In this document: positions 8,703 through 18,910 of the stretch, piece after piece
How the letters are laid out: each line of letters begins with the position of its first letter
Numbering within the stretch: position 1 is the stretch's first letter
DNA from: Nitrosomonadales bacterium
Lineage (GTDB): Bacteria > Pseudomonadota > Gammaproteobacteria > Burkholderiales > Gallionellaceae
Direction: 5' to 3'
Assembly: GCA_016177795.1 (NCBI GenBank)
Contig: JACOUM010000007.1
Coordinates: 240,370-304,369, forward strand
DNA: 64,000 nt
Translations under genes and position numbers: made by a program
The notes under the pieces: model-generated
What the model was told of the DNA's origin: nothing
What the model saw: the letters and a program-made list of their open reading frames with translations, nothing else
The model's database searches: none

Positions 8703-9398
8703 ATGACAACAATCGCTTCCAACTTGCAAGCTGTGCGCGCCGCAATCATGGCAGCGGCCACCGAGGCAGGACGCACCTCGGGTGAGGTGACCTTATTGGC
8801 GGTCAGCAAAACCTTTGCGCCCGATGCGATACGCGAGGCCTATCATGCCGGACAGGTCCATTTCGCCGAAAGCTATGTGCAGGAGGCGCTGAGCAAGATT
8901 GCCGCGCTGCATGACTTGCCGATCGAGTGGCACTTTATCGGGCCGATCCAGAGCAACAAGACGCGCGCCATTGCAGAACACTTTGCCTGGGTGCACAGTG
9001 TTGACCGGCTGAAAATCGCCGAGCGCTTGTCCGCGCAACGCCCCGCGCATTTGCCGCCGCTGCAAATATGCTTGCAGGTGAACATCAGCGAAGAGCTCAG
9101 CAAAGGCGGTGTACCATCCGGCGAGGTGGCGCAGCTGGCAATGAAAGTTGCGCGATTGCCGCATCTTGATCTGCGCGGACTGATGGCCATTCCAGCGCCA
9201 AGCGACGACGTCTCCGCACAGCGCGCGGCTTTTGCGCGCCTGCGCGAGTTGCGCGACCAGCTTTGCCGGCAGGGCCTGCGGCTCGACACATTATCAATGG
9301 GCATGTCGCATGACTTTGCCGCAGCGATAACCGAAGGCGCGACCATGGTGCGCGTCGGCACGGCGATTTTCGGCAAAAGACCTCTGCACAACTACTGA
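8703..9398 (+). CDS. PLP homeostasis protein (YggS/PLPBP family)
   Basis: A 231-residue cytoplasmic, PLP-binding, non-enzymatic protein of the YggS/YBL036C family, which buffers pyridoxal phosphate and affects amino-acid homeostasis. The PLP lysine is K36 in LLAVSKTF. HFAESYVQEA, WHFIGPIQSNK and the closing SMGMSHDFAAAI motif are all present. The ATG at 8703 is preferred over an in-frame GTG at 8688 because conserved sequence begins with the former. It heads a yggS-proC-yggT-yggU group, a classic conserved neighbourhood, although a 210-base spacer with a REP-like repeat separates it from proC. Confidence 0.93.
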   Translation: MTTIASNLQAVRAAIMAAATEAGRTSGEVTLLAVSKTFAPDAIREAYHAGQVHFAESYVQEALSKIAALHDLPIEWHFIGPIQSNKTRAIAEHFAWVHSVDRLKIAERLSAQRPAHLPPLQICLQVNISEELSKGGVPSGEVAQLAMKVARLPHLDLRGLMAIPAPSDDVSAQRAAFARLRELRDQLCRQGLRLDTLSMGMSHDFAAAITEGATMVRVGTAIFGKRPLHNY

Positions 9399-9454
9399 TA
9401 AAACAACTAGCCATCTGACTAGGTTGGTAAACTACACCAACCAAGTCATTGGTT
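9394..9454 (-). repeat. REP-like hairpin repeat, copy 1 (reverse orientation)
   Basis: Directly at the yggS stop codon lies a reverse-oriented, diverged copy of a roughly 60-base element also seen at 29103-29160 and 53073-53133. Shared blocks are CTAGCCAT, GACTAGG/GACTAAG and CCAACCAAGT/CCAGCCAAGT. Internally it can fold GGTTGGT with ACACCAACC. It is the most diverged of the three copies. Confidence 0.6.
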
Positions 9455-9608
9455 ATGCGCTTGATGATACTTTGTCGAAAAGCGGCTCAAAATCCTCATG
9501 TATTACACATACATTCCGGTTTTTCGCCGTTTTTCTCCTCGTTTGATCTGCGCTCGTTACGTTGTGCAGAGGCCTTGGCAGACTAAGTAATAAGAGAAGG
9601 GAAACAAC

Positions 9609-10421
9609 ATGAACATTTGCTTCATCGGCGGCGGCAACATGGCTACCGCACTCATTGGCGGCTTGCTCGGCAAAGGATTCACCGCCGGGCAAATCAGCGT
9701 GGTTGAAATCAGCGCAGACAACCGCGCGCGGCTGCAACGCGATTTTGCCGTGCATGCTGTGGAGCATCCCGCCGAAGGCCTATCCGGCAGCGATGTCGTC
9801 GTCTGCGCGGTCAAGCCGCAACAATTACGTGAAGTCGCGCAGCAGCTTGCCCCGATGCTCGGCAAACAACTGCTGATCTCCATCGCCGCCGGAGTCCGTG
9901 CCGACGATCTGGCGCGCTGGTCGGGCAGCCAGGCCGTGGTGCGCGCCATGCCCAACACGCCGGCGTTGATCCAGAGCGGCATGACCGGCCTGTATGCAAT
10001 GCCTGCGGTAACTGCCGCACAGCGCGAACAGGCGCAAAGCATTCTGGCGGCAGCGGGCGAAACCCTGTGGCTGCAGGATGAAGCGATGCTGGATGCGGTA
10101 ACGGCCATTTCCGGCAGCGGCCCGGCTTATGTGTTCTATTTTATTGAAGCGCTGCAGCAGGCGGCTTGCGAGCTGGGTTTCAATGCGGAAGACGCGCGCC
10201 GCCTGAGCCTGGCGACCTTCCTGGGCGCCAGCAAATTGGCTGCCTGCAGCGACGAGGATGTCAGCGTGCTGCGCGCGCGCGTCACTTCCAGAAATGGCAC
10301 GACCGAGCGCGCCCTGCTGAGCCTGGCCGCCAACCGGGTCGCCAGCCACATCGTGCAGGCCGCCCATGCCGCCGCCGCGCGCGCCAAAGAGATGGGCGAC
10401 GAACTGGGGGCGCAGTCATGA
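9609..10421 (+). CDS. proC: Pyrroline-5-carboxylate reductase
   Basis: A 270-residue ProC, which reduces 1-pyrroline-5-carboxylate to L-proline with NAD(P)H. The N-terminal Rossmann motif CFIGGGNMATALIGG, the RAMPNTPALI motif and the family signature ISGSGPAYVFYFIEAL are intact, and length is normal. Start ATG at 9609 follows a GAAGGG Shine-Dalgarno. The stop codon overlaps the yggT start as ATGA, so the two are translationally coupled. Confidence 0.96.
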   Translation: MNICFIGGGNMATALIGGLLGKGFTAGQISVVEISADNRARLQRDFAVHAVEHPAEGLSGSDVVVCAVKPQQLREVAQQLAPMLGKQLLISIAAGVRADDLARWSGSQAVVRAMPNTPALIQSGMTGLYAMPAVTAAQREQAQSILAAAGETLWLQDEAMLDAVTAISGSGPAYVFYFIEALQQAACELGFNAEDARRLSLATFLGASKLAACSDEDVSVLRARVTSRNGTTERALLSLAANRVASHIVQAAHAAAARAKEMGDELGAQS

Positions 10422-10984
10422 TGAATGAAGCCATGCTGTTTCTGCTCGACATCCTGCTGCAGCCGTTCGCTGCGGTTCTGCTGCTGCGCTTCCATCTGCA
10501 GTGGCTGCGTGCGCCACTGCGCAATCCCATCGGCGAATTCATCATGGTGCTTACCGATTTTCTGGTGTTGCGCGCACGCCGCTTCATTCCTGCCGTGCGC
10601 GGACTGGACAGTGCGACGCTGCTGCTCGCGCTGCTGGCCGAAATGCTTTATCTGACCGGATTGCTGTGGGCGCAGGGCTACGCGTTTCACGGTTTCCCGT
10701 TACCGGGGCTGCTGCTGATGGCCATGGTCAAACTGTTCAAAATCAGCCTGTATTTGCTGATGGCGGCGGTGTTCGTGCAGGCGATCCTGTCCTGGATAAA
10801 TCCCTACAGCCCGGTCGCATCGCTGCTGACAGCTGTCACCTATCGCTTTCTCCAGCCCTTGCGCAGCATCGTACCGATGCTCGGCAACGTGGATTTATCG
10901 CCGTTGCTGCTGTTCATTATCTGCCAGCTTATCGTGATCGTGCCGATTGGCGCGCTGGAACGTATCGCGGCCGGAATGCTGTAA
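10418..10984 (+). CDS. yggT: YggT family membrane protein
   Basis: A 188-residue inner-membrane protein with two repeats of the YGGT domain (each a pair of hydrophobic helices). The second repeat carries AILSWINPYSPVASLL and RFLQPLRSIVPMLGNVDLSPLLLFI, the family hallmark. The ATG at 10418 overlaps the proC stop (ATGATG context, so 10421 is an alternative). The YggT family has been linked to osmotic-shock tolerance and, in plastids, to thylakoid organisation, but no defined molecular function applies here. Confidence 0.92.
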   Translation: MMNEAMLFLLDILLQPFAAVLLLRFHLQWLRAPLRNPIGEFIMVLTDFLVLRARRFIPAVRGLDSATLLLALLAEMLYLTGLLWAQGYAFHGFPLPGLLLMAMVKLFKISLYLLMAAVFVQAILSWINPYSPVASLLTAVTYRFLQPLRSIVPMLGNVDLSPLLLFIICQLIVIVPIGALERIAAGML

Positions 10985-11275
10985 ATGGCCGACTGGTATC
11001 GCCGCAATGCCGATGTCATTACCCTTGCGCTGCATGTGCAGCCCGGCGCGAAACGCAGCGAAATTGCCGGGTTGCACGGCACAGCGCTCAAGATACGGCT
11101 GGCCGCACCGCCCATCGAGGGGCGCGCCAACGAGGCGTTGTTAAAATTCATTGCAAAGTTATTCGGTGTGCCATTGCGCCAGGTAGAACTTAAACAGGGC
11201 GGGCAATCGCGCCACAAGGTGGTGGCGATAACCGGCAGCGCAATCGATCCGGAAAGCCTGCTCAACCCGCAATAA
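10985..11275 (+). CDS. yggU: YggU/DUF167 family protein
   Basis: A 96-residue DUF167 protein with the family core HVQPGAKRSEIAGLHG, IRLAAPPIEGRANEALLKF and VELKQGGQSRHKVV. It begins at the base directly following the yggT stop codon, so it is the last gene of the proC-yggT-yggU unit. A strong hairpin with a T-run follows the stop codon. Function is unknown in this family. Confidence 0.93.
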   Translation: MADWYRRNADVITLALHVQPGAKRSEIAGLHGTALKIRLAAPPIEGRANEALLKFIAKLFGVPLRQVELKQGGQSRHKVVAITGSAIDPESLLNPQ

Positions 11276-11303
11276 AAACGCCTCGCGCGAGGCGAGGCGT
11301 TTT
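11275..11303. terminator. Bidirectional intrinsic terminator between yggU and groEL
   Basis: A 10-bp GC-rich stem (AACGCCTCGC at 11277-11286 pairing with GCGAGGCGTT at 11292-11301) is flanked by AAAA and TTTT, so it can terminate both convergent transcripts: yggU from the left and groEL from the right. Confidence 0.85.
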
Positions 11304-11351
11304 ACACGGACTAAAAGCAGGATTGCAGCCCTGCGGTGAAACAAACGGCAG

Positions 11352-13007
<1,656 letters not shown>

Positions 13008-13147
13008 CTAGAAATCAATATTTATGACCAAGTTCAAAGCTAAGGTGAGACAAGGCGGCAACGAACCCGTGACGAAGACAGTGCATCAAGCACGGCCAGG
13101 AACGAGTGAGGATGCCAACGCAATATCACCGACGATTTGAGCTTGAA

Positions 13148-13438
13148 TTAGGCTTCAACCACGCCGATGATGTCATCTTCGCGCATGGTCAGCAGTTCCT
13201 GGCCATCCATCTTGAAAGACTGACCGGAATACTTTCCGAACAGCACCCGGTCGCCAACCTTGACGGTCATCGCCTGCAGCTTGCCATCGTCACCGATCTT
13301 GCCCTTGCCTACGGCGATGATTTCGCCTTGATCGGGCTTTTCGGTAGCCGCATCGGGAATCACGATACCGGATGCGGTCTTGCGCTCTTCTTCCATACGC
13401 TTGACGATGACGCGATCGTTCAAAGGACGAATTTTCAT
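13148..13438 (-). CDS. groES: Co-chaperonin GroES
   Basis: A 96-residue GroES that caps the GroEL ring. [14 protein letters not shown] at the start, the mobile loop [15 protein letters not shown] and the C-terminal [11 protein letters not shown] are clear. The ATG at 13438 is chosen by homology; the frame stays open for 29 codons upstream but without family resemblance. An AGGAG-type Shine-Dalgarno precedes the ATG. First gene of the groESL operon. Confidence 0.98.
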   Translation of the reverse strand: MKIRPLNDRVIVKRMEEERKTASGIVIPDAATEKPDQGEIIAVGKGKIGDDGKLQAMTVKVGDRVLFGKYSGQSFKMDGQELLTMREDDIIGVVEA

Positions 13439-13528
13439 GCTTAGTTCTCCTAAATTCAGTGAGTTAATCAAATGCGAAGACGGGTTGCCGGCTTTACAGG
13501 CCCGGCAGAAGGCCGGCCCGGCCACCGG

Positions 13529-13555
13529 TTAGCACTCTCCGTCAGCGGCTGCTAA
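13529..13555. promoter_or_regulatory. CIRCE operator (HrcA site) upstream of groESL
   Basis: TTAGCACTC-N9-GGCTGCTAA matches the CIRCE consensus TTAGCACTC-N9-GAGTGCTAA with a perfect left arm, the exact 9-base spacer and 7 of 9 matches in the right arm. It lies about 90 bases upstream of the groES ATG, next to the -10 of the predicted heat-shock promoter, where HrcA binding would block transcription. Confidence 0.85.
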
Positions 13556-13556
13556 T

Positions 13557-13584
13557 GATAGGGGTTGCACTGCCCGATTTCAAG
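13557..13584 (-). promoter_or_regulatory. Sigma32-type heat-shock promoter of groESL
   Basis: Read on the minus strand: CTTGAAA (13584-13578), a 13-base spacer, then CCCCTATC (13564-13557). This matches the RpoH consensus CTTGAAA-N11-15-CCCCATNT closely. The predicted start point falls inside or just before the CIRCE element, giving combined positive (sigma32) and negative (HrcA) control. The -35 box is only 13 bases beyond the stop codon of the upstream gene. Confidence 0.85.
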
Positions 13585-13597
13585 GGCCGGACGCAAA

Positions 13598-14848
13598 TTA
13601 ATTTTGCGGGGGAAGCGCGACTTTGTTGTCGGTACTGAACTGGTAATCACGGAAGATATGTTCTGCGGACAGGGCCTGATAAGTGCCATCGGCGTTGCGA
13701 TGGGTCGTATCCTTGAGCCGGTAGGTGTAATGCCCGCAAGTCCAGCAGTCATAGTTGCGCATGTGGGTGCACAGGCAAGTTTTATCCTTGACGGAAATTT
13801 TTTTGGCATCGGGATGCGCCGCGACTTCCCGGTTATACGCATCGATATAAGCGCATTTGCCGTTGCCGTCGAGCAGGTAGCCGAATGCTTCGCAGTTCGG
13901 GCGGATGCCGGAACCGATCGCCGGGCAGTTTTTCAGCATGCGCATCGGATAGCCGGTCGGCGACAGCATGTTGACTTCGATGTCCGCTTCGCTGGCCCTG
14001 AAATATTCCTGCTGCACTTTCTCCGGAATGCCGCACTCTGCGGCAACGGTGAAGCGTGTCGCCACCTGCACCGCCGCCGCGCCGCTTTCCAGAAAATCCA
14101 CTGCGTCGCTGCCGGTAAAGATGCCGCCCGCGGGAATCAACGGAATATCGAGATGCTCGGCCTGCAGGAATTGCCTGATTTCGAGAAAAATTGTGCGCAA
14201 ATCGTATTTCGCCCAGTCCATGCCGAAGCCCAGATGCCCGCCTGCCAGCGGTCCCTCCACCACGATGAAATCGGGCAGGCGGTTCAATCTGGCGTTCTTG
14301 CGCAGGAATAACTGCAAGGCGCGCAGCGAGGAGACGATGATGCCCAGCCTGGCATCGCGAAAACGCGGGTGGTCTTCCATCAGCGCGAACGAGCCGAGAT
14401 GCAGGCCGGCCGCCAGGGTGATGCCGTCGATACCCGCATCCAGCGCGACGCGCAGGCGCGTGCACAGCGTTTCGCGCGGCGCATTCATGGTGAGTTTTTC
14501 CATGCAGTTGACGAAAATCATGCCGTCACCGCGCTTGGCTTCCATGGTTTTGCCGACGTGCAGGCGGGTCGCTTCGGCAACCTGTGCCAGATCGAATTGC
14601 ACGATCGACTTGTCAGCCTTGTGGACGTTAAGTTTGTATTGCTTCTGCTTTTCCTTGACGAATTTTGTCTTGTAGCGGCGATCGGTCACGGTCGGCAGCA
14701 TGGCATCCGAAATATGCCCGATCCCGCCCAGCCGCGCCGCTTCCAATGCCAGTCCGGCTGTGGAAATATCCACCCCCATTCCGCCGATCATAATTGGCAC
14801 CAGCTCGCGCTCGCCAAAGCGCAGGCGAAAATCATCCACACGTTTCAT
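13598..14848 (-). CDS. Nitronate monooxygenase-family flavoprotein
   Basis: A 416-residue FMN-dependent TIM-barrel protein of the nitronate monooxygenase/2-nitropropane dioxygenase family. IMIGGMGVDISTAGLALEAA and GGIGHISDAM form the N-terminal phosphate-binding area. VVEGPLAGGHLGFGMDW and IPLIPAGGIFTGSDAVDFL are the FMN-binding segments, followed by GAAAVQVATRF. Beyond the barrel, the C-terminus carries a cysteine cluster (KTCLCTHMRNYDCWTCG), unusual for the minimal family and suggestive of a metal or iron-sulfur site (inference). Many relatives are annotated only by homology, and the physiological substrate is unknown. Transcribed toward groES, but with the heat-shock promoter in between. 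Confidence 0.85.
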   Translation of the reverse strand: MKRVDDFRLRFGERELVPIMIGGMGVDISTAGLALEAARLGGIGHISDAMLPTVTDRRYKTKFVKEKQKQYKLNVHKADKSIVQFDLAQVAEATRLHVGKTMEAKRGDGMIFVNCMEKLTMNAPRETLCTRLRVALDAGIDGITLAAGLHLGSFALMEDHPRFRDARLGIIVSSLRALQLFLRKNARLNRLPDFIVVEGPLAGGHLGFGMDWAKYDLRTIFLEIRQFLQAEHLDIPLIPAGGIFTGSDAVDFLESGAAAVQVATRFTVAAECGIPEKVQQEYFRASEADIEVNMLSPTGYPMRMLKNCPAIGSGIRPNCEAFGYLLDGNGKCAYIDAYNREVAAHPDAKKISVKDKTCLCTHMRNYDCWTCGHYTYRLKDTTHRNADGTYQALSAEHIFRDYQFSTDNKVALPPQN

Positions 14849-15000
14849 TGCTGCTATCCCCCGGCCGCCCTCTTGATTATTTTTTGCAAGTGAGTCGGAA
14901 ATTAATCGTCATGCATCCATGCGAGAGGCGAAGAATGCCACAAATCGGGGGGTGACGGAAAGCTACCCAGGTTTTGCAGGTGCCTGCGTTAACCGCAAAA

Positions 15001-15900
15001 CTACTTGCCCAGCAAGTCGCGCAGCGCGTCCGCAAGATTTGTGAAGGCAAAACGATATTGCGCCGCCGCCATTTTCCCGGGCAGCGCTCTTTGCCCTTCC
15101 AGCAACAGGCTGGCGCGTTCGCCCATGCTCAATTCAAGCAATAGCGCCGGCGCAACAAACAACGCGGGGCGATGCAGCGCCGCCGCCAGCGTCGCGGTGA
15201 ATTCTGCATTGGTGACCGGTTGCGGGGCGGCCATGTTGTACGGGCCTGCGGCATCGGGATCGTGCAGCAATCTGAGCACCATCGCCACATAGTCCTGCAT
15301 GTGAACCCAGCTCATCCATTGTTTCCCGTCGCCCAGCCGCGCCCCCAGCCCCAGCCTGAACGGCGGCAGCATGCGCCCCAGCAGGCCGCCGTCATTGCTC
15401 AACACCGGGGCGGTGCGCAACAGGCACACCCGCACTCCGACGCTCTCCGCAACCCGCGCCGCGTCTTCCCATGCCTTGCACAACTGTGCGGCGAAATCTT
15501 TCCCGGCATCCGCCGCCTCATCCAGCATGACATCGCCGCGATTGCCGTAATAACCCACCGCCGAGCCGCTCAGCAACACGGTCGGCTTGTGGTTGGCAGC
15601 GGCGATGCGCCGCACCAGTTCCTCGGTCAGCGTGACGCGGCTGGCCCACAAGGCCTGCTTGCGCTGTGCCGTCCAGCTTTTGTCGATGATCGGCTCGCCC
15701 GCCAGGTTGATGACCGCATCGAAAGTCATGTCGGGGCGCCATTCGGCAAGCGAGCCCAGCGCATGAACGGCCGCGCCGCATTTGACCGGAACAGAAGCCG
15801 GGTTGCGGCTGAGCACTGTCAGTTCATGCCCCTCCGCCAGCAATGCCTTGCACAGCTGCCGGCCGATCAGTCCGGTACCGCCAGTGATGAGAATTTGCAT
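15001..15900 (-). CDS. TIGR01777-family NAD(P)-dependent epimerase (YfcH-like)
   Basis: A 299-residue extended-SDR-like protein. The N-terminal nucleotide-binding motif ITGGTGLIGRQL (G7-G13), NLAGEPIIDKSW, SGSAVGYYGNRGD and the C-terminal ALRDLLGK are diagnostic for the TIGR01777/SulA-like group. Substrate unknown. It is divergent from bioA with a 73-base gap, so the two probably have back-to-back promoters. Confidence 0.92.
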   Translation of the reverse strand: MQILITGGTGLIGRQLCKALLAEGHELTVLSRNPASVPVKCGAAVHALGSLAEWRPDMTFDAVINLAGEPIIDKSWTAQRKQALWASRVTLTEELVRRIAAANHKPTVLLSGSAVGYYGNRGDVMLDEAADAGKDFAAQLCKAWEDAARVAESVGVRVCLLRTAPVLSNDGGLLGRMLPPFRLGLGARLGDGKQWMSWVHMQDYVAMVLRLLHDPDAAGPYNMAAPQPVTNAEFTATLAAALHRPALFVAPALLLELSMGERASLLLEGQRALPGKMAAAQYRFAFTNLADALRDLLGK

Positions 15901-15973
15901 TTCTCCCCCTCTGAAGTTTGCCGGGTTGCAGGCAATCCATATATTACCCAGCTGACCAGCCGCAAAACCCGTT

Positions 15974-17314
15974 ATGATTTCGCTTATGCCGAATCATACT
16001 CCAACCAATGCCGGCCTTCTCGCGCGCAGCCTCTCCGCCGTCTGGCACCCATGCTCGCAGATGAAACATTACGAGAATTTACCGCTGGTGCCGATTGCGC
16101 GCGGCGCAGGCGTATGGCTGTACGATTTCGATGGCAACCGCTATCTGGACGCAGTCAGTTCCTGGTGGGTGAACCTGTTCGGCCATGGCAACCCGCGCAT
16201 CAACGCGGCATTGCGCGACCAGCTCGACACACTGGAGCATGTGATGCTGGCGGGCTTCACCCATGAGCCGGTCGTGCGGCTTTCCGAACGGTTGCGCGAC
16301 TTGGCGCCGGCCGGGCTGGGGCATTGCTTCTATGGTTCGGACGGCGCCTCGGCGACGGAGATCGCGCTGAAGATGAGCGCGCACTACTGGCGCAACAGCG
16401 GCAAGCCCGGCAAGACACACTTCATCAGCCTGCAGAACAGCTACCACGGTGAAACCCTGGGCGCGCTGTCGGTCACCGATGTCGCGCTGTTCCGCGATGC
16501 CTACGGCGCGCTGATCGCGCAGCAGGCCACCGTGCCGACTCCGGACTGGCGCGCTGCCGAGCCGGGCGAAAGCGCGCAGGATTTTGCGCTGCGTTGCGCC
16601 GAGGCGCTCGAAGCGCATCTGCAGCAACATCACGAGACCATCGCGGCCTTCATTGTCGAGCCGCTGGTGCAGGGTGCGGCGGGCATGGCGATGTATCACC
16701 CGGTTTACCTGCAGCGCGCGCGTGAGCTGTGCTCGCAATATGGCGTGCATCTGATCGCCGACGAAATTGCGGTGGGCATGGGGCGCAGCGGCACGCTGTT
16801 CGCCTGCGAACAGGCGAATATCTCGCCGGACTTCCTGCTGCTGTCCAAAGGCATCACCGGCGGCTACCTGCCGCTGTCGCTGGTCATGGCAACGAACGAC
16901 ATCTACCGGGCGTTCTATGCCGACGAAACCGCGCGCGGCTTTCTGCATTCGCATTCCTATACCGGCAACCCGCTGGCCTGCCGCGCCGCACTGGCCACAC
17001 TGGATATCTTCGCGCAGGACGATGTGCTCAACGCCAATCGCACCAAGGCAGCGTTTCTCAACGGGATCGCCCAACCCTTGCGCGATCATCCCAAGGTGCG
17101 CAACTTCCGCAACACCGGCATGATCTGGGCATTCGAGGTGGACACGCCGCACAAGGATTTCGCGCGGCGCTGTTTCGCGCTGGCCCTGCAAAATGAACTG
17201 TTGCTGCGCCCGATTGGCAATACGATCTATTTCATGCCGCCGTATGTGATCGCCGAAGAGGAAATGCAATTGCTGGTCACCCGCACCCTGAATATCGTGG
17301 AAACGCTGACGTGA
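15974..17314 (+). CDS. bioA: Adenosylmethionine-8-amino-7-oxononanoate aminotransferase
   Basis: A 446-residue class III PLP aminotransferase that makes 7,8-diaminopelargonate in biotin synthesis, using SAM as amino donor. WHPCSQMKHYENLPLVPI and DAVSSWWVNLFGHGNPRI near the N-terminus are BioA-specific. The PLP lysine is K292 in LLSKGITGGYLPLSLV. An in-frame ATG at 15986 is an equally plausible start, as neither has a strong Shine-Dalgarno. The stop overlaps the dacB start as GTGA. Other bio genes are not in the window. Confidence 0.95.
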   Translation: MISLMPNHTPTNAGLLARSLSAVWHPCSQMKHYENLPLVPIARGAGVWLYDFDGNRYLDAVSSWWVNLFGHGNPRINAALRDQLDTLEHVMLAGFTHEPVVRLSERLRDLAPAGLGHCFYGSDGASATEIALKMSAHYWRNSGKPGKTHFISLQNSYHGETLGALSVTDVALFRDAYGALIAQQATVPTPDWRAAEPGESAQDFALRCAEALEAHLQQHHETIAAFIVEPLVQGAAGMAMYHPVYLQRARELCSQYGVHLIADEIAVGMGRSGTLFACEQANISPDFLLLSKGITGGYLPLSLVMATNDIYRAFYADETARGFLHSHSYTGNPLACRAALATLDIFAQDDVLNANRTKAAFLNGIAQPLRDHPKVRNFRNTGMIWAFEVDTPHKDFARRCFALALQNELLLRPIGNTIYFMPPYVIAEEEMQLLVTRTLNIVETLT

Positions 17315-18699
17315 AATTCATCTCCGCCATGGTCGCCACGCTATGCGTCGCATTCAGTGCCCACGCCGCCTCGCTTCCCTCTGCGGTCAAACAGGCGCTG
17401 AAACAGGCCGGCATCCCGCAGTCCGCAGTCGGCATCGTGGTGCAGCAGACTGGCGGGCACAAGGCGCTCATCAGCCTGAACGCCAGGCAGGCGATGAACC
17501 CTGCTTCCACCATGAAGCTGCTTACCACCTATGCCGGACTGGACCTGCTCGGGCCGGCCTACACCTGGAAAACCGAAGCCTGGCTCGATGGCGAGCTGAA
17601 AGACGGCGTGCTGCACGGCGATCTGGTGCTGAAAGGCTACGGCGATCCGAAGTTCACCATCGAGCAATTCTGGCTGTGGCTGGCCGAGTTGCGCGCGCGC
17701 GGCCTGCACGAGATACGCGGCAACCTGGTGCTGGATCGCGGCTTCTTCGATCTGCCGCCGCACGACCCCGCTGCCTTCGACAACGATCCGGTGCGCGCCT
17801 ACAACGTCGGGCCGGACGCGTTGCTGCTCAACTTCAACACGCTGCGCTTGCGCTACCTGCCCGACGGCAACAAATTAAAAGTCATCACCGAGCCGCCGCT
17901 GGATGGCATCTGGCTGGACAACCGACTCACAACGGAGCCCGAAGGCGGATGTAGCGGCTGGGATGACGGCATTCTCGTGCAACCGGGCGGCGACAGCGTC
18001 GTGCTGGAAGGCGGCTATCCCGGAGGTTGCGGAGAGCGCGAGCATAATCTCAGTGTGATGCCGCACACACGCTATGTCGAAGCCGTATTCCGTGCATTGT
18101 GGAAGGAGTTGGGTGGCACGTTGCAGGGAGAATTGCGCGAAGGCGCGGCAGGAGACAGCGCGAAACTTTTCTCCACGCACCATTCCGACCCGCTGAGCGG
18201 GATCATCCGCGACATCAACAAGTTCAGCAACAACGTCATGGCACGGCAACTGTTCCTGGCGCTGGGCGCGGCAGAGCAGGCCAGCATCGAGCGCAGCGTA
18301 CAGGCTGTGCAGGATTGGCTGCACAGGCAGCGACTCGATTTCCCCGAGCTGGTGCTGGAGAACGGTGCGGGACTGTCGCGAACCGAACGCATCAGTGCAC
18401 AACATCTGGCGCAACTGTTGCAGCGCGCTGCAACGCATCCGCTGAACGCAGAATTACGGGCTTCGCTGCCGATTCTCGGCGTGGACGGCTCGGCAAAAAA
18501 ACGCCTCAGGGAAAGCCCGTCTGCCGGCCATGCCCATCTGAAAACCGGCACGCTGGAAGGCGTCAAGACCATCGCCGGTTATGTGCGCTCGAGAAACCGC
18601 AAGGAATGGGTCGTGGTGTTCTTCATCAATCATCCGAATGCGAAGCTTGGACAGGACGCGCAGGACGCGCTGATTCAGTGGGTTCAGCAACGCCGCTGA
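17311..18699 (+). CDS. dacB: D-alanyl-D-alanine carboxypeptidase/endopeptidase (PBP4)
   Basis: A 462-residue periplasmic class C penicillin-binding protein that trims or cleaves peptidoglycan peptides. A signal peptide (residues 1-19, ending FSAHA) is followed by the SxxK motif STMK at 66-69 with the nucleophilic Ser66. SNN in NKFSNNVMARQ and KTGT in HLKTGTLEG complete the active site. The large insertion between SxxK and SxN is typical of PBP4. The GTG start overlaps the bioA stop (GTGA), suggesting translational coupling in an unusual biotin/cell-wall pairing. Confidence 0.94.
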   Translation: MKFISAMVATLCVAFSAHAASLPSAVKQALKQAGIPQSAVGIVVQQTGGHKALISLNARQAMNPASTMKLLTTYAGLDLLGPAYTWKTEAWLDGELKDGVLHGDLVLKGYGDPKFTIEQFWLWLAELRARGLHEIRGNLVLDRGFFDLPPHDPAAFDNDPVRAYNVGPDALLLNFNTLRLRYLPDGNKLKVITEPPLDGIWLDNRLTTEPEGGCSGWDDGILVQPGGDSVVLEGGYPGGCGEREHNLSVMPHTRYVEAVFRALWKELGGTLQGELREGAAGDSAKLFSTHHSDPLSGIIRDINKFSNNVMARQLFLALGAAEQASIERSVQAVQDWLHRQRLDFPELVLENGAGLSRTERISAQHLAQLLQRAATHPLNAELRASLPILGVDGSAKKRLRESPSAGHAHLKTGTLEGVKTIAGYVRSRNRKEWVVVFFINHPNAKLGQDAQDALIQWVQQRR

Positions 18700-18766
18700 T
18701 GCGCCGCTTACGTCCGTAAGCTGCCACGATAACGGTGGCAACCCCGGAATCATTCTGGAATAAAAG

Positions 18767-18906
18767 CTGGTCCACGAAATACACGAAAAACACGAAATTC
18801 TTCAAAAATTGACTGGTTACAAAACGCTACCAAATGAACGAGCAATCGAGTCATTCAGATTATTGATTTGTTTAGTGCCTTTCGTGTATTTCGTGGACCG
18901 ACCAGG
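18767..18906. repeat. CACGAAA palindromic repeat, copy C
   Basis: Between the convergent dacB and yaeQ genes. The left arm at 18767-18798 starts CTGGTCCACGAAATACACG and continues with two more CGAAA units. The right arm at 18874-18906 ends TTTCGTGTATTTCGTGGACC and is followed by ACCAGG, so the outer CTGGT/ACCAG bases also pair. The best-paired copy in the window. A short GCCAC/GTGGC hairpin at 18723-18739 just after dacB may add weak termination. Confidence 0.82.
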
Positions 18907-18910
18907 TTTT

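Noticed and set aside
8685..8705. Six-codon frame MWCTGL overlapping the yggS start
   Set aside because: Too short, no ribosome-binding site; a leader peptide role cannot be supported.
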